Counted from the stretch's first letter, positions 36,521 through 50,499 are shown. The stretch is 64,000 nt of DNA from Puffinus mauretanicus (GCA_023333565.1 JAJKFH010002739.1:1-64000); one strand, 5' to 3'. Program-made: numbers and translations. Notes: generated by a model from the sequence alone, not told the origin.

Positions 36521-39500
36521 TCGTACTAGAACTGACTTTAGCATAGGGTTAAAATCCTAGAATGAGGCTAATTTTAAAGGCTATGTTAATAATTAGCATA
36601 CATTTAAAATATCAAAATAGTAATAGGTATTTTCAAATTACACTCCTTTAACAAGTGTTAAATGTGCTGTTTGGCACTTCTAAAAAAATTGAGGGTTCCA
36701 AGCCAATGTGCTTAGTTCTTCAGCCAGCCATTCTCCACTGTCACCCCAAATCTCTCTGCCTTATAGGTAGCTCTGTCTTATCTGTCTTAGCTGTCTATCT
36801 GTCAAGCAAGAATAAGATACCGTGAGCTTCAGTTAATGTAAATAAGTGACTTTGATGAAAATGTTTGTTGCAAAAGCAATCAAACAATATAATTTTGTAA
36901 AAACTGAATTGTAATTGTTTTAATTGTATTCCACTGTGACTGGTCTCACCACACATCTTTTATTATATCTTTGATTTTAAGGGCTTATATCCCCTTTATT
37001 TGTATTTCAATTCCCCCAATCTCTCCTCTGTTAGTTTTAATGATCAAATCAGCTAGCACTTCCATATTGCTGCCTCTCGTTTCCTATTCCTTATCATTTG
37101 TTCTAAAATAGTTCATCGGTTCTTACATCTTACTGCAGTGATGTGCTTTCAACCTCATCTCTACTTGGAACTGATCCTTCTCTACGATCTTTCACACCAA
37201 ATCCCTTTTCTCTGTTGACCTCCACCCCCAGCTTGTGCCCTTTCCAAGGTTTACAGGTTGGCAGTGTTTCTCATTTCTGCAGTGCATTCTGCTCTTTACT
37301 TCTGATAGTGTTACTTCTACTGGGATTATTGTCTACCGCTATGTTTTTTTATAATGTAAACCTCTGATCTTTCTTTTCATCATTAGTATTTGCCTCCTAT
37401 AAGACCACAGACACTACTTTATCTTCCATCTCTGAAGTCTCATGTTCTTATACTCTTTTGCCATGGAATTAAGAAGGCCAGGTACCAAGTGATTTCCCAC
37501 CTTTGCATGTTTTCAAATGCTATATTTGTTATATTTGTGAAATAACTGTCCTTCTATTCCCCGTTCAAGTGTTGATTTTACAGTCTTTTCTGTCTTTTCT
37601 GCAGCTTCACGTGTCTCTTCTTGCATCCACCACAGGACTCACCAAGTCCTTCTCTCCCCTTCCTTTTCCATCATGCCCAGTCACCTTCTTCCTTATTTCT
37701 ATGCTCTTATCTCCTTTCCTAACACCTTTGCTCTATTAAAACCTGACGGTTTTGTGCCCTTATCCTGCTCTCATCTTCAGGCACATGATGTGCTCTTGAT
37801 GAAGAAGAGGCTGGGAAGCAGTGCTGGAGAAGATGAACAGAACGTCAGGAGGACTCTCTGAGCTGTTGATGGCAACTTCGCATGCTCCTCCCCTGCACAG
37901 GATTCTCACTTTGGTACAGAGCACTTCAATGTCTGATGACCTTGACTGTCTCTGGCATGAACTCCTCTGGCAGGCTGGCTGTTTACTCAAGAAATATTGA
38001 AAAAGAAAATAAGAAATAATTAAAAGACATCCAAATGCTAATGGTCTGTCTCTCTCTCTCCTGGACCAGGCTTTATGTCCCCAACCCATTTTCCTACTCC
38101 ATTGAGTAGTGCTGGTTTACCACCAGCACAGTGCCTCTTTCAAGGCCACGCTTTTGAATGGCACTTCCTATTTCAGCTTTTCTTCAAACAAAACATTTGG
38201 ATCTGATCTCCACAACTGCAACAAATGTGCAAATTTAGAATAATAAGTGAGGCAACCCTGGCGCACCCTCAGCTACAAACTGTCTGGGGGCTCAAACAGC
38301 TTTGAATATAACTTATATCAGCCTGAAGATGATCTCAGTGACCTCTACGTGTCCCGTGGGAACCACTGCACTGGGTAAAGACCAGGGCAATAATCACATA
38401 TTTTGCCGTGCCTTACCTGCCTGGTCACGATCCCTCCCTGGCCAACCACTCCTATGAACAAGAAATGGCAAATGGTAGCGTAGAGCAGAAAGATACTGTA
38501 GTCAGGCTTGTGGGACATGCCTCTTAGATTAATATTTTTTCTCAGTTATAAGCACATTGCCATAAATACAACTAATAATAACATGACCTCATTCTTTCAG
38601 GATCCCACCAGACCAAAGGTGCACACGTAACTCAGGTTTTCCATACGAGTCTCAGCTTTTTCACATCAGCCTACTCTGTCAGGTGCTGAGGACAGAAAGT
38701 ATCTGCCAAAAAGTCATAGATCCAGTTCAGGAATCATCTGGGCATTAGGGCTTCCTCATGCAAGGAAGAAGAGAAGGAATGAAAGGTGCTGGCCGATCAG
38801 GCATCTTTCTCTTTGAGAAGGGAAGAAGGAATTGTAAAAAGTAAGGAAAGCGTAAGTGAAAAAACTGTTGTATTTATCCAGCTTGCTAGGGAAAACAGCA
38901 TCACTTCAGAGGGCGTGTTGGACAAGAGCAACCCTTGGCTCACAAGTCTTCCGTGATCCGGCCATGAAATATCACAAGGAATGCCCCTGGAAAAGTGATT
39001 AAACAAACATAAAACATAAATAAATGCACTACTGAAGAAAATAAGGAATACTCTAGATCTCTGTACAGCAGAGGCCCACCAGGCACATGGATGAGGATAG
39101 CTTTGCCTCAAGGAGGAATTTGATTTAGGGTCTGGAGATGCATGAAGACCTATTTTTGTACATTTACGTATTTTTTGTTTGCTTACTTAGAACTGGCAGT
39201 ATGTTTATTGATGTACAATGCATGAAAAAGAATCCTTTCTATTAACTGGTATCAATAACAATAAAATTATAACACACTGACATGGAAAATGGCACAAAAA
39301 TGGGAATAAATTTGGCATGCGGGAAGGTGATTATTTTTGTCTTCTCTTGTAGAAATTGCAGAGTAAGTGCCTTTTAAGGTGGACTAAAATGAAAAGTAGG
39401 GAGGGGGTCCAGTTATATTAGAAAATTCAGATGAACTGCAACTTCTTTTTTTCTGAGAAGCTGAGGCGAGCTTCCTTTTGAGCCAGGCTGTCTCAAACGG

Positions 39501-42179
39501 TGAGGGAAATGCAAGAACTACTGTGCAACGGCCACCATGTGACAGACCTCTACCAATTGTCTCAATGAACTAGGTGTGAACTGGAAACACACAGAATGGC
39601 ATGATAGAGCGATAAAACAAACCTGCTGAAAAACAGAGAGAGCAAAAAGTTTTTAAGGATCACAAACAAAACTTGCACAAATCTGTTAAGTGCTCATTCA
39701 TGGATGCGATTCAAGATGTGCAGCAGTCTAAATTGGGATGGGATTGGACAAAGGGTTATGGAAGTGAAACATTCCCTGTAAAGTTTCTGTGGTTTTTTTG
39801 TGTGTATTTTCTGCTTTTTAACTGAAAAGTAAATCTTGAAGTCATGCTTGAGCCACCTTAGCTTCTTGGTGTAAAAAACTTGTGCTCTGATGCAGAGATT
39901 TTAGTTGCTTGGTTTTTGGCAGCTCCAAACAAACTCTATGAAACACCAGGGATAATATAAAAATGGAGCATCATTGTCAAACTATCAAAAAGAAATCAAA
40001 ATTTCAATATGTAGGTAATAATACTGCAATCTACAAAGGTGCTCTAATGTATTTTGTCCAAGGCAGTATGTTATAAACCCACTATTTTTTCTGAACAAAG
40101 AATCTTTGAAAAGACAACCATTCATCAGAAGTCTTGGTAAACTTACACCAATGAACTTAATAAAATTGGACCTGGTGCTACTCTTAAATCTCATAAAATT
40201 GCCTACATTTTGACATTTCCTGTATTGGTTCATGTTTCCCCATGGAAATATACCAAAGTCAAAAATAGAAAAATCTTGAAATCTTTTTCATGCTTTTGAT
40301 AAGATACTTTCTTCAAATAATGTTTAACTTGCAATAACTCTCCAAGCCATGTAGAACAGAGTATTTTTGACTTCTCTTATTTCTCCATCTTCCAAACGGT
40401 TGTTAAGATAAAAAGAAAGCAATTGAAGTATCACCTACATCGTAGACAACTCAATTTGTTGTTTTGCTGCAAGGTAATCTGTACATGCCAGGGCATACAG
40501 TGAGGTCTCTCTACCTGTCATAACAGAATTGCTTCAGGGTGAAGTTTTTAGTTGCAAAATGTAAAGATTTGTTTTCTTTTTGATGGAATATTAAACTTTT
40601 AAAAATAAAGTTAACTGTTAATTTGATACAAATCGCAGCTTTTGTTGCTTGATATAACAGCATTTCTCTATTATGTAAAACATACAGAAACTACAATTTT
40701 CCTTTCTATTCAAAACAGCTTTTCATTGAAGTGCATGTGAATAGGGTAATCTTAGCAATTCCTATAAACTTATAAATTTTTTCTGCTTGTCACATTTCAC
40801 ATGAATTGAAAAAGTATTTAGTTTAAAGGTGTTATGAGTGTTCACGCACACCACAAAGAAACTTATTTTCTAATCTTTTTGGTCAGACAGCATTTTCAGA
40901 TGATTGAGATTGGGTCCAATTCTCAGTTTAAGAATTTATATTCTGTCAAAAATAAAAGTGGCATTTAACAGAAGAAAGTTTTATCTTTAGTTAGTTAATA
41001 ATCTCTCAGGAAGAGAACTTTGATAATTATATGAAACATATTTCTTTTTGTTGTTGCTTCCTCTCCTTCTCCTCAGCTTGTCTGTTGTTCTTTATTTTTC
41101 CAAATGCTTACTGTTCTTCAGGTTTTTATAAAGGGAAGGGGGGAAAGCAATTAGACCATGTCTGTGTCGAGAACTAACTTCAATACTCTTTATTGTTAAG
41201 AATGTAACCAGATGCTTAACTAAAATATTTGATCCTCTGTGTTTCAGTCAAAAGCTTCTTTTTAAATCATAGATAAAGCAAGGTCAGAAGAAAGGCATTC
41301 CCTTGCTTTATGAACTGAGGAAGTAATCTGGGTGTGTGTCTTGGAGATATCTAACTCCCCACATAGGAACAAAGCTAAATCTGGAGCTAGTTTCAGGTTT
41401 AATATCTGTCACTGAAAGTTGGACCTTCTGAAATCCAATGCAAGGTAGAAGTCACAAATGGGGATTTTGTTTTGTGAGGGTGTAATTCCCCTAGTCAGTT
41501 CAGTCCTAAGCCCTTATATATCCCCTTACCCTCCTTTACTTTGTACACTATTGCTGTAGCCAACTAGCAGAATTTTATGAAGACGTAAACATTATTTACA
41601 TAGGTTTACGTGTGTACAAATTGGTGTTATGGCATTTTGTATAAATGATATCAATCAAGATGGAATTAGAGAAATCTTTATTTGTTGTATTATAGCAGGA
41701 AATCTGAAAGTAAATGATACTGTGTAGCAACAACTTAGTTTACATTCTACTCTAGAGGTACAATGGTCGTTTTGTTGTGTGTTTGCTTTTATGCCTAATC
41801 TCTGCTACAGAGAGTAATAAGCATGGTGAAATGAATTAAGATTTTTTTCTTCCACATTTTTTTCAAGCAAAATAAGGTCACTTGTTATTCTAACTGTCCT
41901 TCCTGATACTGATAAAATCCCAAAGTATACATGCTATATTGTATGTATCTAACATGCTATGTTAGGCAGTTATATGTGATATGCTCATATATGATTCTGT
42001 CTCCTCTTTGACCTGCCTTAAACCACTTGGCTATGATCCAAATCCCTCCAAAATCAATGAAAATATTTTCACTGATTTAATTAAGTTTCAGATCTGATCT
42101 ATAGAGAACCTGTCTAGAGCACCATAAACACAATGTCTTCCTTCACCAACAGTACATTTAGTTTTCCTGTTTTAATTTT
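36521..42179. other. Long non-coding stretch; pyrimidine-rich block at 37.0-37.8 kb
   Basis: No gene recognised. 37000-37780 is strongly C/T-biased on the plus strand, which explains its Ser/Leu/Pro-rich open frames. A (TC)n run lies at 38049-38061. 39100-42180 is AT-rich with few frames above 60 codons. I see no repeat consensus with confidence. Confidence 0.4.
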
Positions 42180-43075
42180 GTTTTCCTGCTGGGCAGCTTA
42201 AAGTCTTCGCTGTTCTGCTTACGCAAGCCTCACAGATTGTGCAGCAGGGCAGCAGAATGAATGGTCAGACTCCTTTGACCCACACACTGTCAATCTCAAC
42301 CTTCAGATAAGATCTACCATCAGCACTGGAAAGGAAATATTCTTAAGAGCACTTATCCTTATGCAGTACCCAACCAGAATCCTGCCTGGGGGCAGGAGAT
42401 ACTTCTTTCTTAGAAGGTCATGTTGCTTCTGGACATGAAAACCTGAAAAGTTTCACATTGCCTACCCAAGTTTCTCTGGACGCTGCTGCTCTGAAGTTTC
42501 TGAAAGTCTCCTGAAGATCTCTGAGGACAACACGGATGTGATCAGCCAGCTCTAATTACAGAAGAAATGGGGCAGGAGGCTGCTGGAGCAGCAAATGGCA
42601 GTCACCCTTGCTTGCTTTGTTTGTGTCCATGTCCTGGAAAACCACAATGTCCACTGCTTCTGTCATGGGGGGTCTGGTCCTTGAGGACCATCAGTTCCGG
42701 GGCTGAGGAGACAAAAATCACAGTCTCTCTTACCTTCTCTGAAGAGCAATCGCAGCTCTTCAGGCCTCCCTGATGAGCTATGCCATGACCATGATGCTCT
42801 CCTTTGATCTGGTACTGTCACTGGGTGATAAAGTTCAGTTTTTCCCAGATGGCTGAGAAACCTGGACCTAATTTTGTGTGTGGAAGAAGCTGTCATGGAG
42901 ACAGCTCATGATCGGTCCTGGCTAGTTCTCCTCACTTACAGCACCACCACGGCCAGCCTCCTGCAAGTCTGTGGGTCAGGCCAGGCAGAGGAGGTCTGGT
43001 CCTACGGGTCTCTGTGTTTAACTCTTAAGAAAAAGGCAGTACCACCCTGCCCACGGAGGGTATAAAGATATCTCT
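42180..43075. other. GC-richer block, unassigned
   Basis: GC is higher than the surroundings, with overlapping frames on both strands (42567-42773, 42663-42896, 42874-43065). I do not recognise the translated products. It might be a decayed retrotransposed sequence or an unrecognised repeat, but nothing proves it. Confidence 0.25.
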
Positions 43076-43933
43076 GTCTTATAATGTTTTATCTGTAGCA
43101 TTGTGTGTATAAAAGTGCTTTAGAACAAGTAATCTAGTTTGAAGTGTTGGTTTTTCCCCTCCTTTGTCCCTAACCTTATCTTTGAACCCCGTTCCTGAAG
43201 GAATTAGGATGAAGGTTTCAGATTGGTAGTTTTGGTTGGTTGGTTGATTTTTTTTTCCCCTGGGAGGTAGGAGGTGTCTCAAACCATGGACAGACTTTTA
43301 AAACTGGATCATCTTTCCCAACCAACTGGGGAAGTTTCTATTGAAAATCTACAGCAGAATCTGAAAATTCTCCTGTAGTCTCTGGGAAATTGTGGAGAGG
43401 ATAAAATGTGTCAATGATGCTAGTAGATATCTTTAAAACCAGGAATCAGATCCCTCTGAATCACCTGAGATCAGATCTTTTATTTTAGAATAAAAAACAT
43501 AATTTATTTTCTGTCTAAAGTTTAAGTCATTAGATTGTATCCAGATCACATTATCCAGCTTTTCCTTGCAGCGAAAAATAATAGGACCTCTCAATTTTTT
43601 AAAATAAAAACAGGGATGTCTTTTCTGGTTGTTTCCAAATTTCTTCTTTTCACATAATCATTTGGTTTCCAGGAATGCACTTCTTTCAGTAGTCCTTGAA
43701 ACATCGATCAACTCCAGCCAAATCATGGGAGTGAGCCACATTACCACATCACAAACTAGCCTCTTAGTCAAAATCTATATGGATATGATCAATATGGATA
43801 GATTACACATTATAGCCTTCGGTTAGACCACGGATCAAGTGCTCATAGAGATCGCCTTGCGTTCCCTGGCTGCCTACAGACCAGGGGATAACTCCTACTC
43901 CCATGGGATAATTGCACTTACAGAAGTGTCAGG
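43076..43933. other. Non-coding, nothing recognised
   Basis: Includes a short (GGTT)n microsatellite at about 43228-43245 followed by a T-run. No gene or repeat family supported. Confidence 0.45.
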
Positions 43934-44614
43934 TTACTGGAGGCCGTCGATGTCAGTTGGCCACGCTGAAGAAAACAATAAGGCCCATTTAGCTCCAGAT
44001 GCAGTCCAGAAGTTCTGGGGAATGCATGCCATCCCTATCCCCAGCACGCCTGCATCTCTCCTCTCACTGCAGGAAGCAGGTTTTCCGTTCCCACTGAACT
44101 CGCGCAGCAAAGTGATATCACTACGTCGGGAAGGAAAGAAATCTCTGAAATACAATCCAGCGAGATGAGGGGTATTTTGGCCAGGGGATAGGGAGAAAAG
44201 TGAAGTATGAAACAAAGGAAATTTGAAAAAATTTTGGATTTTCTTGGAAGGAAATAATTCTCTCTTTTCCCCCAGTACAAACATAAAAAATATATTTGTA
44301 ATTCTTTTGTCTGATACCACCAAAAGGGAGTAGTGCATCCCTACAAAATGCCAGGGATCAGCAGGGATCTCCTGTTTTCTGGAGAAACACAGTTTTTTCA
44401 GGGACAGGTCTTTTGTTAGACTTGTGATGACAGGCTTATTTGGCCTAAATACACAAAAGATAACTTGCTCTCTTAATTTGATATCATACATACACCAGCT
44501 TCGAAAGGTCTTCGAAGGCAAATAAAATGTAGCTGCGGAGACGTTTAGCACACCAAATCCGACCTGTGCCCGTAAGATACAGGTGTATTGCTGGGGTAGA
44601 CTCAGCAGCCCCAT
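43934..44614 (-). other. Unassigned 226-codon open frame
   Basis: This is the longest uninterrupted ATG-started frame in the window. Its product is rich in Phe, Ser and Lys, with no transmembrane segment, signal peptide, zinc finger, repeat or catalytic motif that I can see. It resembles no family I know. Opposite-strand frames overlap it at 43839-44168. No flanking splice sites or upstream promoter are evident. A frame this long is uncommon by chance at this composition but not impossible. I do not call it a gene. Confidence 0.15.
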
Positions 44615-46567
44615 GTCTAGATTGTCTGTGGTAGAAAAATCAGAATTTTTTCAGAAAAGCAAAATCTAGATTGCCTATAGCAAGCGTGTTGCCCAAGTTT
44701 TAAAACCTGCTGCCAGCAGAAGAAAAGAACCACTCGATTTTTCTGGATAATTCCTTCTGTCAGTTAATCATGACTGTTGGATAGTGAGCTGCAGAGCTGA
44801 GATTTCCACTGAAAAGGATGATTCAATTTCAGGAGAATTTTTAAAAGAAAAACATGTAATTTTACAAATACATGAAGAACTAAAATTATATGGTTTTCTG
44901 ACAACACTTTAAACACTGAAGAAATAAGACTGAAAAGATACACACATTCTCTTTGAAACTTCTTAATTCCCTTTTCTCCTTTCAGTCGTTCCTTCTTGCT
45001 TGTTTCTCCTGATTCCTTTCTCGTGGCGGTGGGTTGTAAAAAAGGTGAAAGTGCTGGGAGGCTCCTCTTCGTTTTTCCTGCATGCTTCCGATGTGATTTC
45101 CTTGCACTGTACATGATAGTTCTCCTTTCTCAGTGGCTGAAAGCTGAGGATGGTGGGAGCAAGACATGCCACGGAGTTGTTACTGGAAAGGATTTTCTCC
45201 ATCTACCTTTCTGATCCCTCCACAGTTCCTGCACATTTTGGTCTCAGGTCCAGACCTGTTTCATTATATGTCATTATATGGGAACTAAGAGATGCAATTA
45301 AATGTAAATAAGAAAATATTTTTCCATACAGAATCTGCAATTGAGCTGTATATTCTATAATAAGAAAAGTATACACACTGCACATATGGGAAAAATAAGA
45401 GCAGATCAAAGCAAATAGAGCAAAATTACATTATTTTCCCTTCTTTCCTTCCTTTCCCTTCCTCCACAGCACTCCAGTGTCTGGAAACCATTGGGATCAG
45501 AAAATTATTGATAGATAAACAATGACCTCTACTTCATAAATATTTTAATACCCATAGAAACGGTGTCACACTCAGAGATTACATTATACTAACCATTCTC
45601 ACAGCGTGGTTTTTTTCAGCCTGTTACACATTGGCTCTGCTGGTAAGCATCCAGGCTTTCTGCCAGTAGAAATTAAATGAAGCTATGTAGGATGCTTTAG
45701 CTTGGATTAGGCTAGATTTAAACCACCCTCCTGCATCCCAGCATCTTTAACTTGGACAAGTGAGCTCATGAAGTTTAGTTCACACTGCAGTTCGCTAAAG
45801 ACTCCACATGCAAGCAAAGGAAAAAGAGATGTCTATTTTAATGGGTTAATAGTGTATAATCCATTCTTCTGCCTTTCCATTGCCACCCATGAACAAGAAC
45901 AGAGGAATGGATCTATACTATTTGTTAAATAGAAATAATAAAATTCAGGTATGGATAGAGTACAGGAAATAACATAAAATTAAGCTCCAGAAAGAGATGA
46001 CTTGGGAAAAAAAAGTTTTGGTTTTCTTCCTCAAAATTAGTCTTTACAATGTAAAATGACATACTGATGTCGAATATATTTTCTATGCCGAAATTTTCCC
46101 ACCACCACTATAAAAGGAGTGGGATTCTACAATAACTTTAATGGAATGTTGACTTTGTTGCTTAATTATGGCCTTTTTCACGTTAACAGTATTAATTACA
46201 CATTGCAGTGTCTGTCTGCTTCCTCCCAGGATGAGATCTGCAGCTACGTGACATTTAAACTGGGAATATCATCATTGTTTTTGGCTGAGGGGAGAGTACT
46301 TGATGGTGTGACAGCATAGATGTATTTGCAAAAAGCTTTTCATATTATAAATAACAAGTATGGCGACATCTTGTACAAAAATGTTATCTGTATCGAGGAA
46401 ATTCAAATAAATAAGGGCTTTGCTGAGGAGTGACCTGGCAGATACATCTGCTGTTGTAAGATGCATCCTGCGTGGCCCCATGTTCCATTTATTTGAGGAT
46501 GATCTGTAACAGTCTCCTCCTAGGACACATGTGTACTCCAACAGCAGTAACAGCTGGTAAGCAAAAG
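44615..46567. other. Non-coding; short tandem and inverted repeats only
   Basis: TCATTATATG is tandemly duplicated at 45261-45280, just after an inverted CAGGTC-CA-GACCTG at 45245-45258. A C/T-rich run lies at 45437-45466. Overlapping frames on both strands at 44764-45214 have no domain. Confidence 0.45.
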
Positions 46568-46800
46568 AATCATAGAATCATAGAATCACAGAATCATTAA
46601 GGTTGGAAATGACCTCTAAGATCATCAAGTCCAACGTCAACCCAACACCACCATGCCCACTAAACCATGTCCCTAAGCACCTCATCTACACGTCTTCTAA
46701 ATGCCTCCAGGGATGGTGACTCCACCACTTCCCTGGGCAGCCCCTTCCAAGGTCTGACCACTCTTTCAGTAAAGAAATTTCTCCTAATGTCCAATCTAAA
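46568..46800 (-). mobile_element. CR1 LINE, 5'-truncated 3' end
   Basis: It opens with three tandem copies of the 8-bp tail in reverse complement (CATAGAATCATAGAATCACAGAAT). It continues with 'cattaaggttggaaatgacctctaagatcatcaagtccaac', 'caccaccatgcccactaaaccatgtcc', 'atgcctccagggatggtgactccaccacttccctgggcagcc' and 'aagaaatttctcctaatgtccaatctaaa' (written as separate short blocks of the avian CR1 consensus). It is on the minus strand, about 233 bp. It keeps the end of ORF2 and the 3' UTR. The subfamily differs from the copies at 30.7 and 62.8 kb, whose 3' UTR reads 'gtcatctagtccaa' and 'ctgccatgggcagg'. Confidence 0.95.
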
Positions 46801-48704
46801 AGAATAAGAAGAATCTAAAAAGAATCTAGAAGATACACTTGGAAATCATCAAGGGGGAGGCTGTTTTTCCTTTTGAGAAAAAATAAAGAACCTCATGGAA
46901 ACACAGTAAAGCACCTTATAAGAGTCATCACTGAACTAAATTAAGCACTCAGAAACATAATCCTATTTCACCTATAGTAACTCAAAAAAAGGAATCTTAA
47001 CTTTCCCATATGAGTATGCTACATATACATTTTTATTAGCTCATCTCCAACAACAGGACTGTAATAATTGGTTGAAAAGCAATCTATCACTATTTATAGT
47101 AAGAGCAGTTGCCAAGCAGGAACCGATAGTCAGCCTCAGTCTTTGCTTATGCCCACAGCTGCAGTGCAAGTGCAAAAAGAAAATGAAGCCCTCATTATTT
47201 TCCTATGCTGCTCTCTTCCTCTAGGCCATGTCAGGTCTGCAAGGGGGTTTTGAGTCCCACCAAATTGTTCCCTCAGAGGCAACATCATCACTGCGGGCAG
47301 TTGCATACCACAAGCCCATCCATCGGAGCCAAGTTTCAGAAGACCACTCAAGTGTAAAAAGGTGGTGTGGGTAGTGGTAGGTTCATGGGATAGGTCCCAA
47401 ATTGACCTGAATTGTTGTGGTGGGCTAGATCTACCCTTTAGGGTCAGTCTCCTGAGCCCAAATGTGGTCTGTATCTCAGGCAGGTGCCATGTGTCCTGGG
47501 TACGATGCTCACCTGAAAGCAGATGGCACAGGAAGAATTTGCTCAGTGCTCAGACAATAGCCAAGCAAACAGCCAACAGCCTCAGTCCCCCAACACTATA
47601 ATAACAGCTGTTTAAGTTTTTAAGTTAAGGATTTACGTTTATTTAAAAAAAAAAAAAGCAAACACCCATAACTGGGTTCTTTTTCTTCTGGTTTCTGAGC
47701 CCTGAGGGTTGAACTCAATTAGAATATTCTGACAAGATCCAATTTTTTTCCTGGAACATGAAGAATTCCTCCCTCCCCACCTCCCCAAAGTACAACAATT
47801 ACAATAAAATCGGGAGCCAATAATAACAACTGAGTTGCATGTGCTCAAACCAAGCAGCACACACATGCACACACAAAATAATAAGACTCTATGAGGAATC
47901 CAGGTATTGTGAAAAAAAAAAGAAAAAGGCAGAGGTTTTGGGGTTGATTGTTGGTGGATGCTGCAGAAAATGTTGCATAGGGCATTAGGCTCAGATGTGA
48001 ACCAACGCATCTACCGCCAGAATATCTTGGTTCTGTAGTCAGTGGAAAGAATTGAATGTCTCTGGGGTTGATTTAAAGCATCTAAATTAAAAGTCAAACT
48101 GTGTGAATACTCCTCGGAAGTAGCAGAGAGAAGTGACTTAAGATTGTGTATATTTTCACTAGGAAATAGTAGCTTTTCACACCAAGCTACACATTCTGCC
48201 AGTAATTTATAAACATTACATGGACGATTTTATATTCTGCTAGTGAAAGACTGACAAGGAGAGTTTAGCAAAGGAAAAGGCAATATTAGGAGTCTAGAAC
48301 CATGAGGCTGGCCCTTTCATGTTTGACCTTCATGAATACAACACAATTTGTTTTGTTTTTTTTAATTTGAAAGTATGACAAAGATCTTAGCTTACAAAAT
48401 TACAGGCAAATACAAGTAATCTAAGAGCACTTAGCTATCATTCAGGTAGCATCTTTAGATGCTACTGGGAAGTGGGGAAGATGGCAACAGTGGTCACATT
48501 TCAAGGAGAATGATTTCTCCTGGGGAGACCCGCAGGTTAGCATTTCTCATTTCCCACTCTAACATCCTCTCTTTCATTTCTTCTGTCACACGTGGCATTC
48601 ACGCTATGTCTGAAGTCGGCTGAAAACTTTGGTTTTTTCATGAAGTGTTTGAGTTATAAAACCTGTATTCAGCTGAATGAATCTCTAAGGTCATCAACAC
48701 CCAT
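46801..48704. other. Non-coding, nothing recognised
   Basis: Unassigned short frames on both strands at 47136-48010; a poly-A run lies at 47644-47656. No gene or repeat family supported. Confidence 0.45.
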
Positions 48705-48775
48705 GTCTCTCTTTCTTGTCTTTTTCCTTCTTTGTATTTTGCAGTGAGTGGGAACTCTTACCTCCAAGGTAACTC
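48705..48775 (+). other. Possible 24-nt microexon with strong acceptor
   Basis: A pyrimidine tract of about 40 nt (from 48705, including CTCTCT, TTCTTGTC and CTTCTTTG) ends in TTTTGCAG at 48744. After 24 nt (48745-48768) comes AAG|GTAACT, an acceptable donor. The insert is a multiple of three and is open in two of three phases; one reads SGNSYLQ. A UGC next to the AG and CU-rich upstream motifs are known features of neural microexons controlled by SRRM4 and PTBP1. I cannot match the peptide to a gene. A chance pseudo-exon remains the more cautious reading. Confidence 0.2.
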
Positions 48776-50499
48776 GCTCTAAGTTTCTTGTGTTTTGTAA
48801 TTAACACTCAGCACCTGCACTTCTTTTTTTCGAAGCAAGAAGAAAGGCGTGATGGCTGCAGTCCATTACCAGTTTCTCAGTACGCTTTGCTCTCAACTTA
48901 CTTGCTTTTAATTGAGACCTTACTTATAATGAAACCATTGTTGCTGAGCACAGAGTATTGTTACATTAACACAGATCACTTTGTCCGGTTTTCATATACA
49001 TTAGTAAATTATGGAAGATCAAATATCTCACGGAGCTGACACATATGGAATTGATCCTGAAGCAACCTTGTATTCATTGTTTCAGGTTCAAGATATTATA
49101 TTAAACTATCACTTTTGAAAGGCAGTCCCAACACCGAACAAAAATGGTGCTTGAACTTTAAGTGATAAACAAGATTTGAGATAGAGGTTAACTACTCTTT
49201 ATTTGCAAATAAAGTGCAAACTCAGGCAGCGGACTTGCATATTTGCAGATAAGGTGCTAATTGCACAAAGCAGGAATTTGAAAGCCCAGAACTGGAAGCT
49301 CAGAACTCTGGACAGGGTGTAATTGTATTTAAATAGATAACGTGAAATTACGAGGGAAAAAATACTGAGAAAAACTGAAGTTATTAATTCTATCTTACAT
49401 AATTAAATGGAAAAATTGAATTTATAGCATTCCATGGTGTTATATAACAGCTATTAGAAGTTTTAACTGAAACGTAATTCTTTTAAAAATATTTCCTTGC
49501 ACGTTCTACCTTATTTAACTGTTACCTAACAATCAGAACTGATTCCTGACCAGTTCCAGAAAACCATATTATCCATGGCATTTCTATCACTAGCTACTGC
49601 TTTTACTGTAAGCATTACAGCTAAGGCTTATGTTTTAATAAAATTAAAAGTTTCATCAACAGTTTAAAAATCCATTTATAACTTGACTTGTAAAAGAGAA
49701 AAAAAAACCAGCCTGTAAAAAAATGTAAGGGTCTTACGACTTGCTATGGACCACACAAAGCAGATGCCTCAGCAGCATATCAACAGTTCTGCTAAAAATT
49801 AGAGATGAACATGCCCTGCTTCCAAAGATAAAGCATCTAATAATAAATAATCCTACTTCAGATCTCAGTGTGATGGACAAAAGAGAGATTTAATCATTGC
49901 AAGAGTCAGTGATTTTGACTTGATTGCATTCAGTGTGAGTAAAAGGAGGAAAGGTTCAAGTAGTAATACGGCATATATGTCATGCTTTCAAATTGAAAGT
50001 CTTATGGGCAGAGAAAATGTAAGGATAAGTTGGAGAGGAGTGTTTAAAATTAAAGGTGTGAATGAGAATTAACGGCTCTATAAGGTGAATTTATAAGACA
50101 GCCAAAAATCGTGATTACACAAGAAAAACAGGCAACACTGTTTTTTGGCCACTAAGCAGAGAAGTGAAGGCCGTATATAGAAATTAAAAAAAAAAAAAAG
50201 CTACAGTGGGGTGGTAAAGAAAATAGATTGCGTAAGTATGAAAGAGAATTAAACTGAAAGGTTTAAGGCACCAAAAAGAGATTCAAGGTATCTTTACAGA
50301 AATAAAGAAACAGATATGAGGATTTGAAAAAGACGGAGAAAGATCTATGAATTTAAAAAAAAATACACTGGGAATAAAACAAATCCTACAAACATTAGGA
50401 TTCTATTAGTAAATAGTTGTGATAAACCTATGAATAGACGGGCAACCCAGAAACTGACAAAATTATTTCTGTTCTCCATTTGGAAACAATAAAGACGTT
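48776..50499. other. Non-coding; its 3' part may be further LINE sequence
   Basis: AT-rich. 49890-50500 is A-rich on the plus strand and lies directly upstream of a plus-strand CR1-clade LINE, so it may be the decayed continuation of that element. I cannot align it by eye with confidence. Confidence 0.35.

Noticed and set aside
41060..41125. Pyrimidine-rich acceptor followed by a CAG/GT donor
   Set aside because: The putative exon is itself pyrimidine-rich and the donor is weak; less convincing than the 48.74 kb case.
42567..43065. Processed pseudogene
   Set aside because: No similarity to a known protein and no poly-A tail or target duplication visible.
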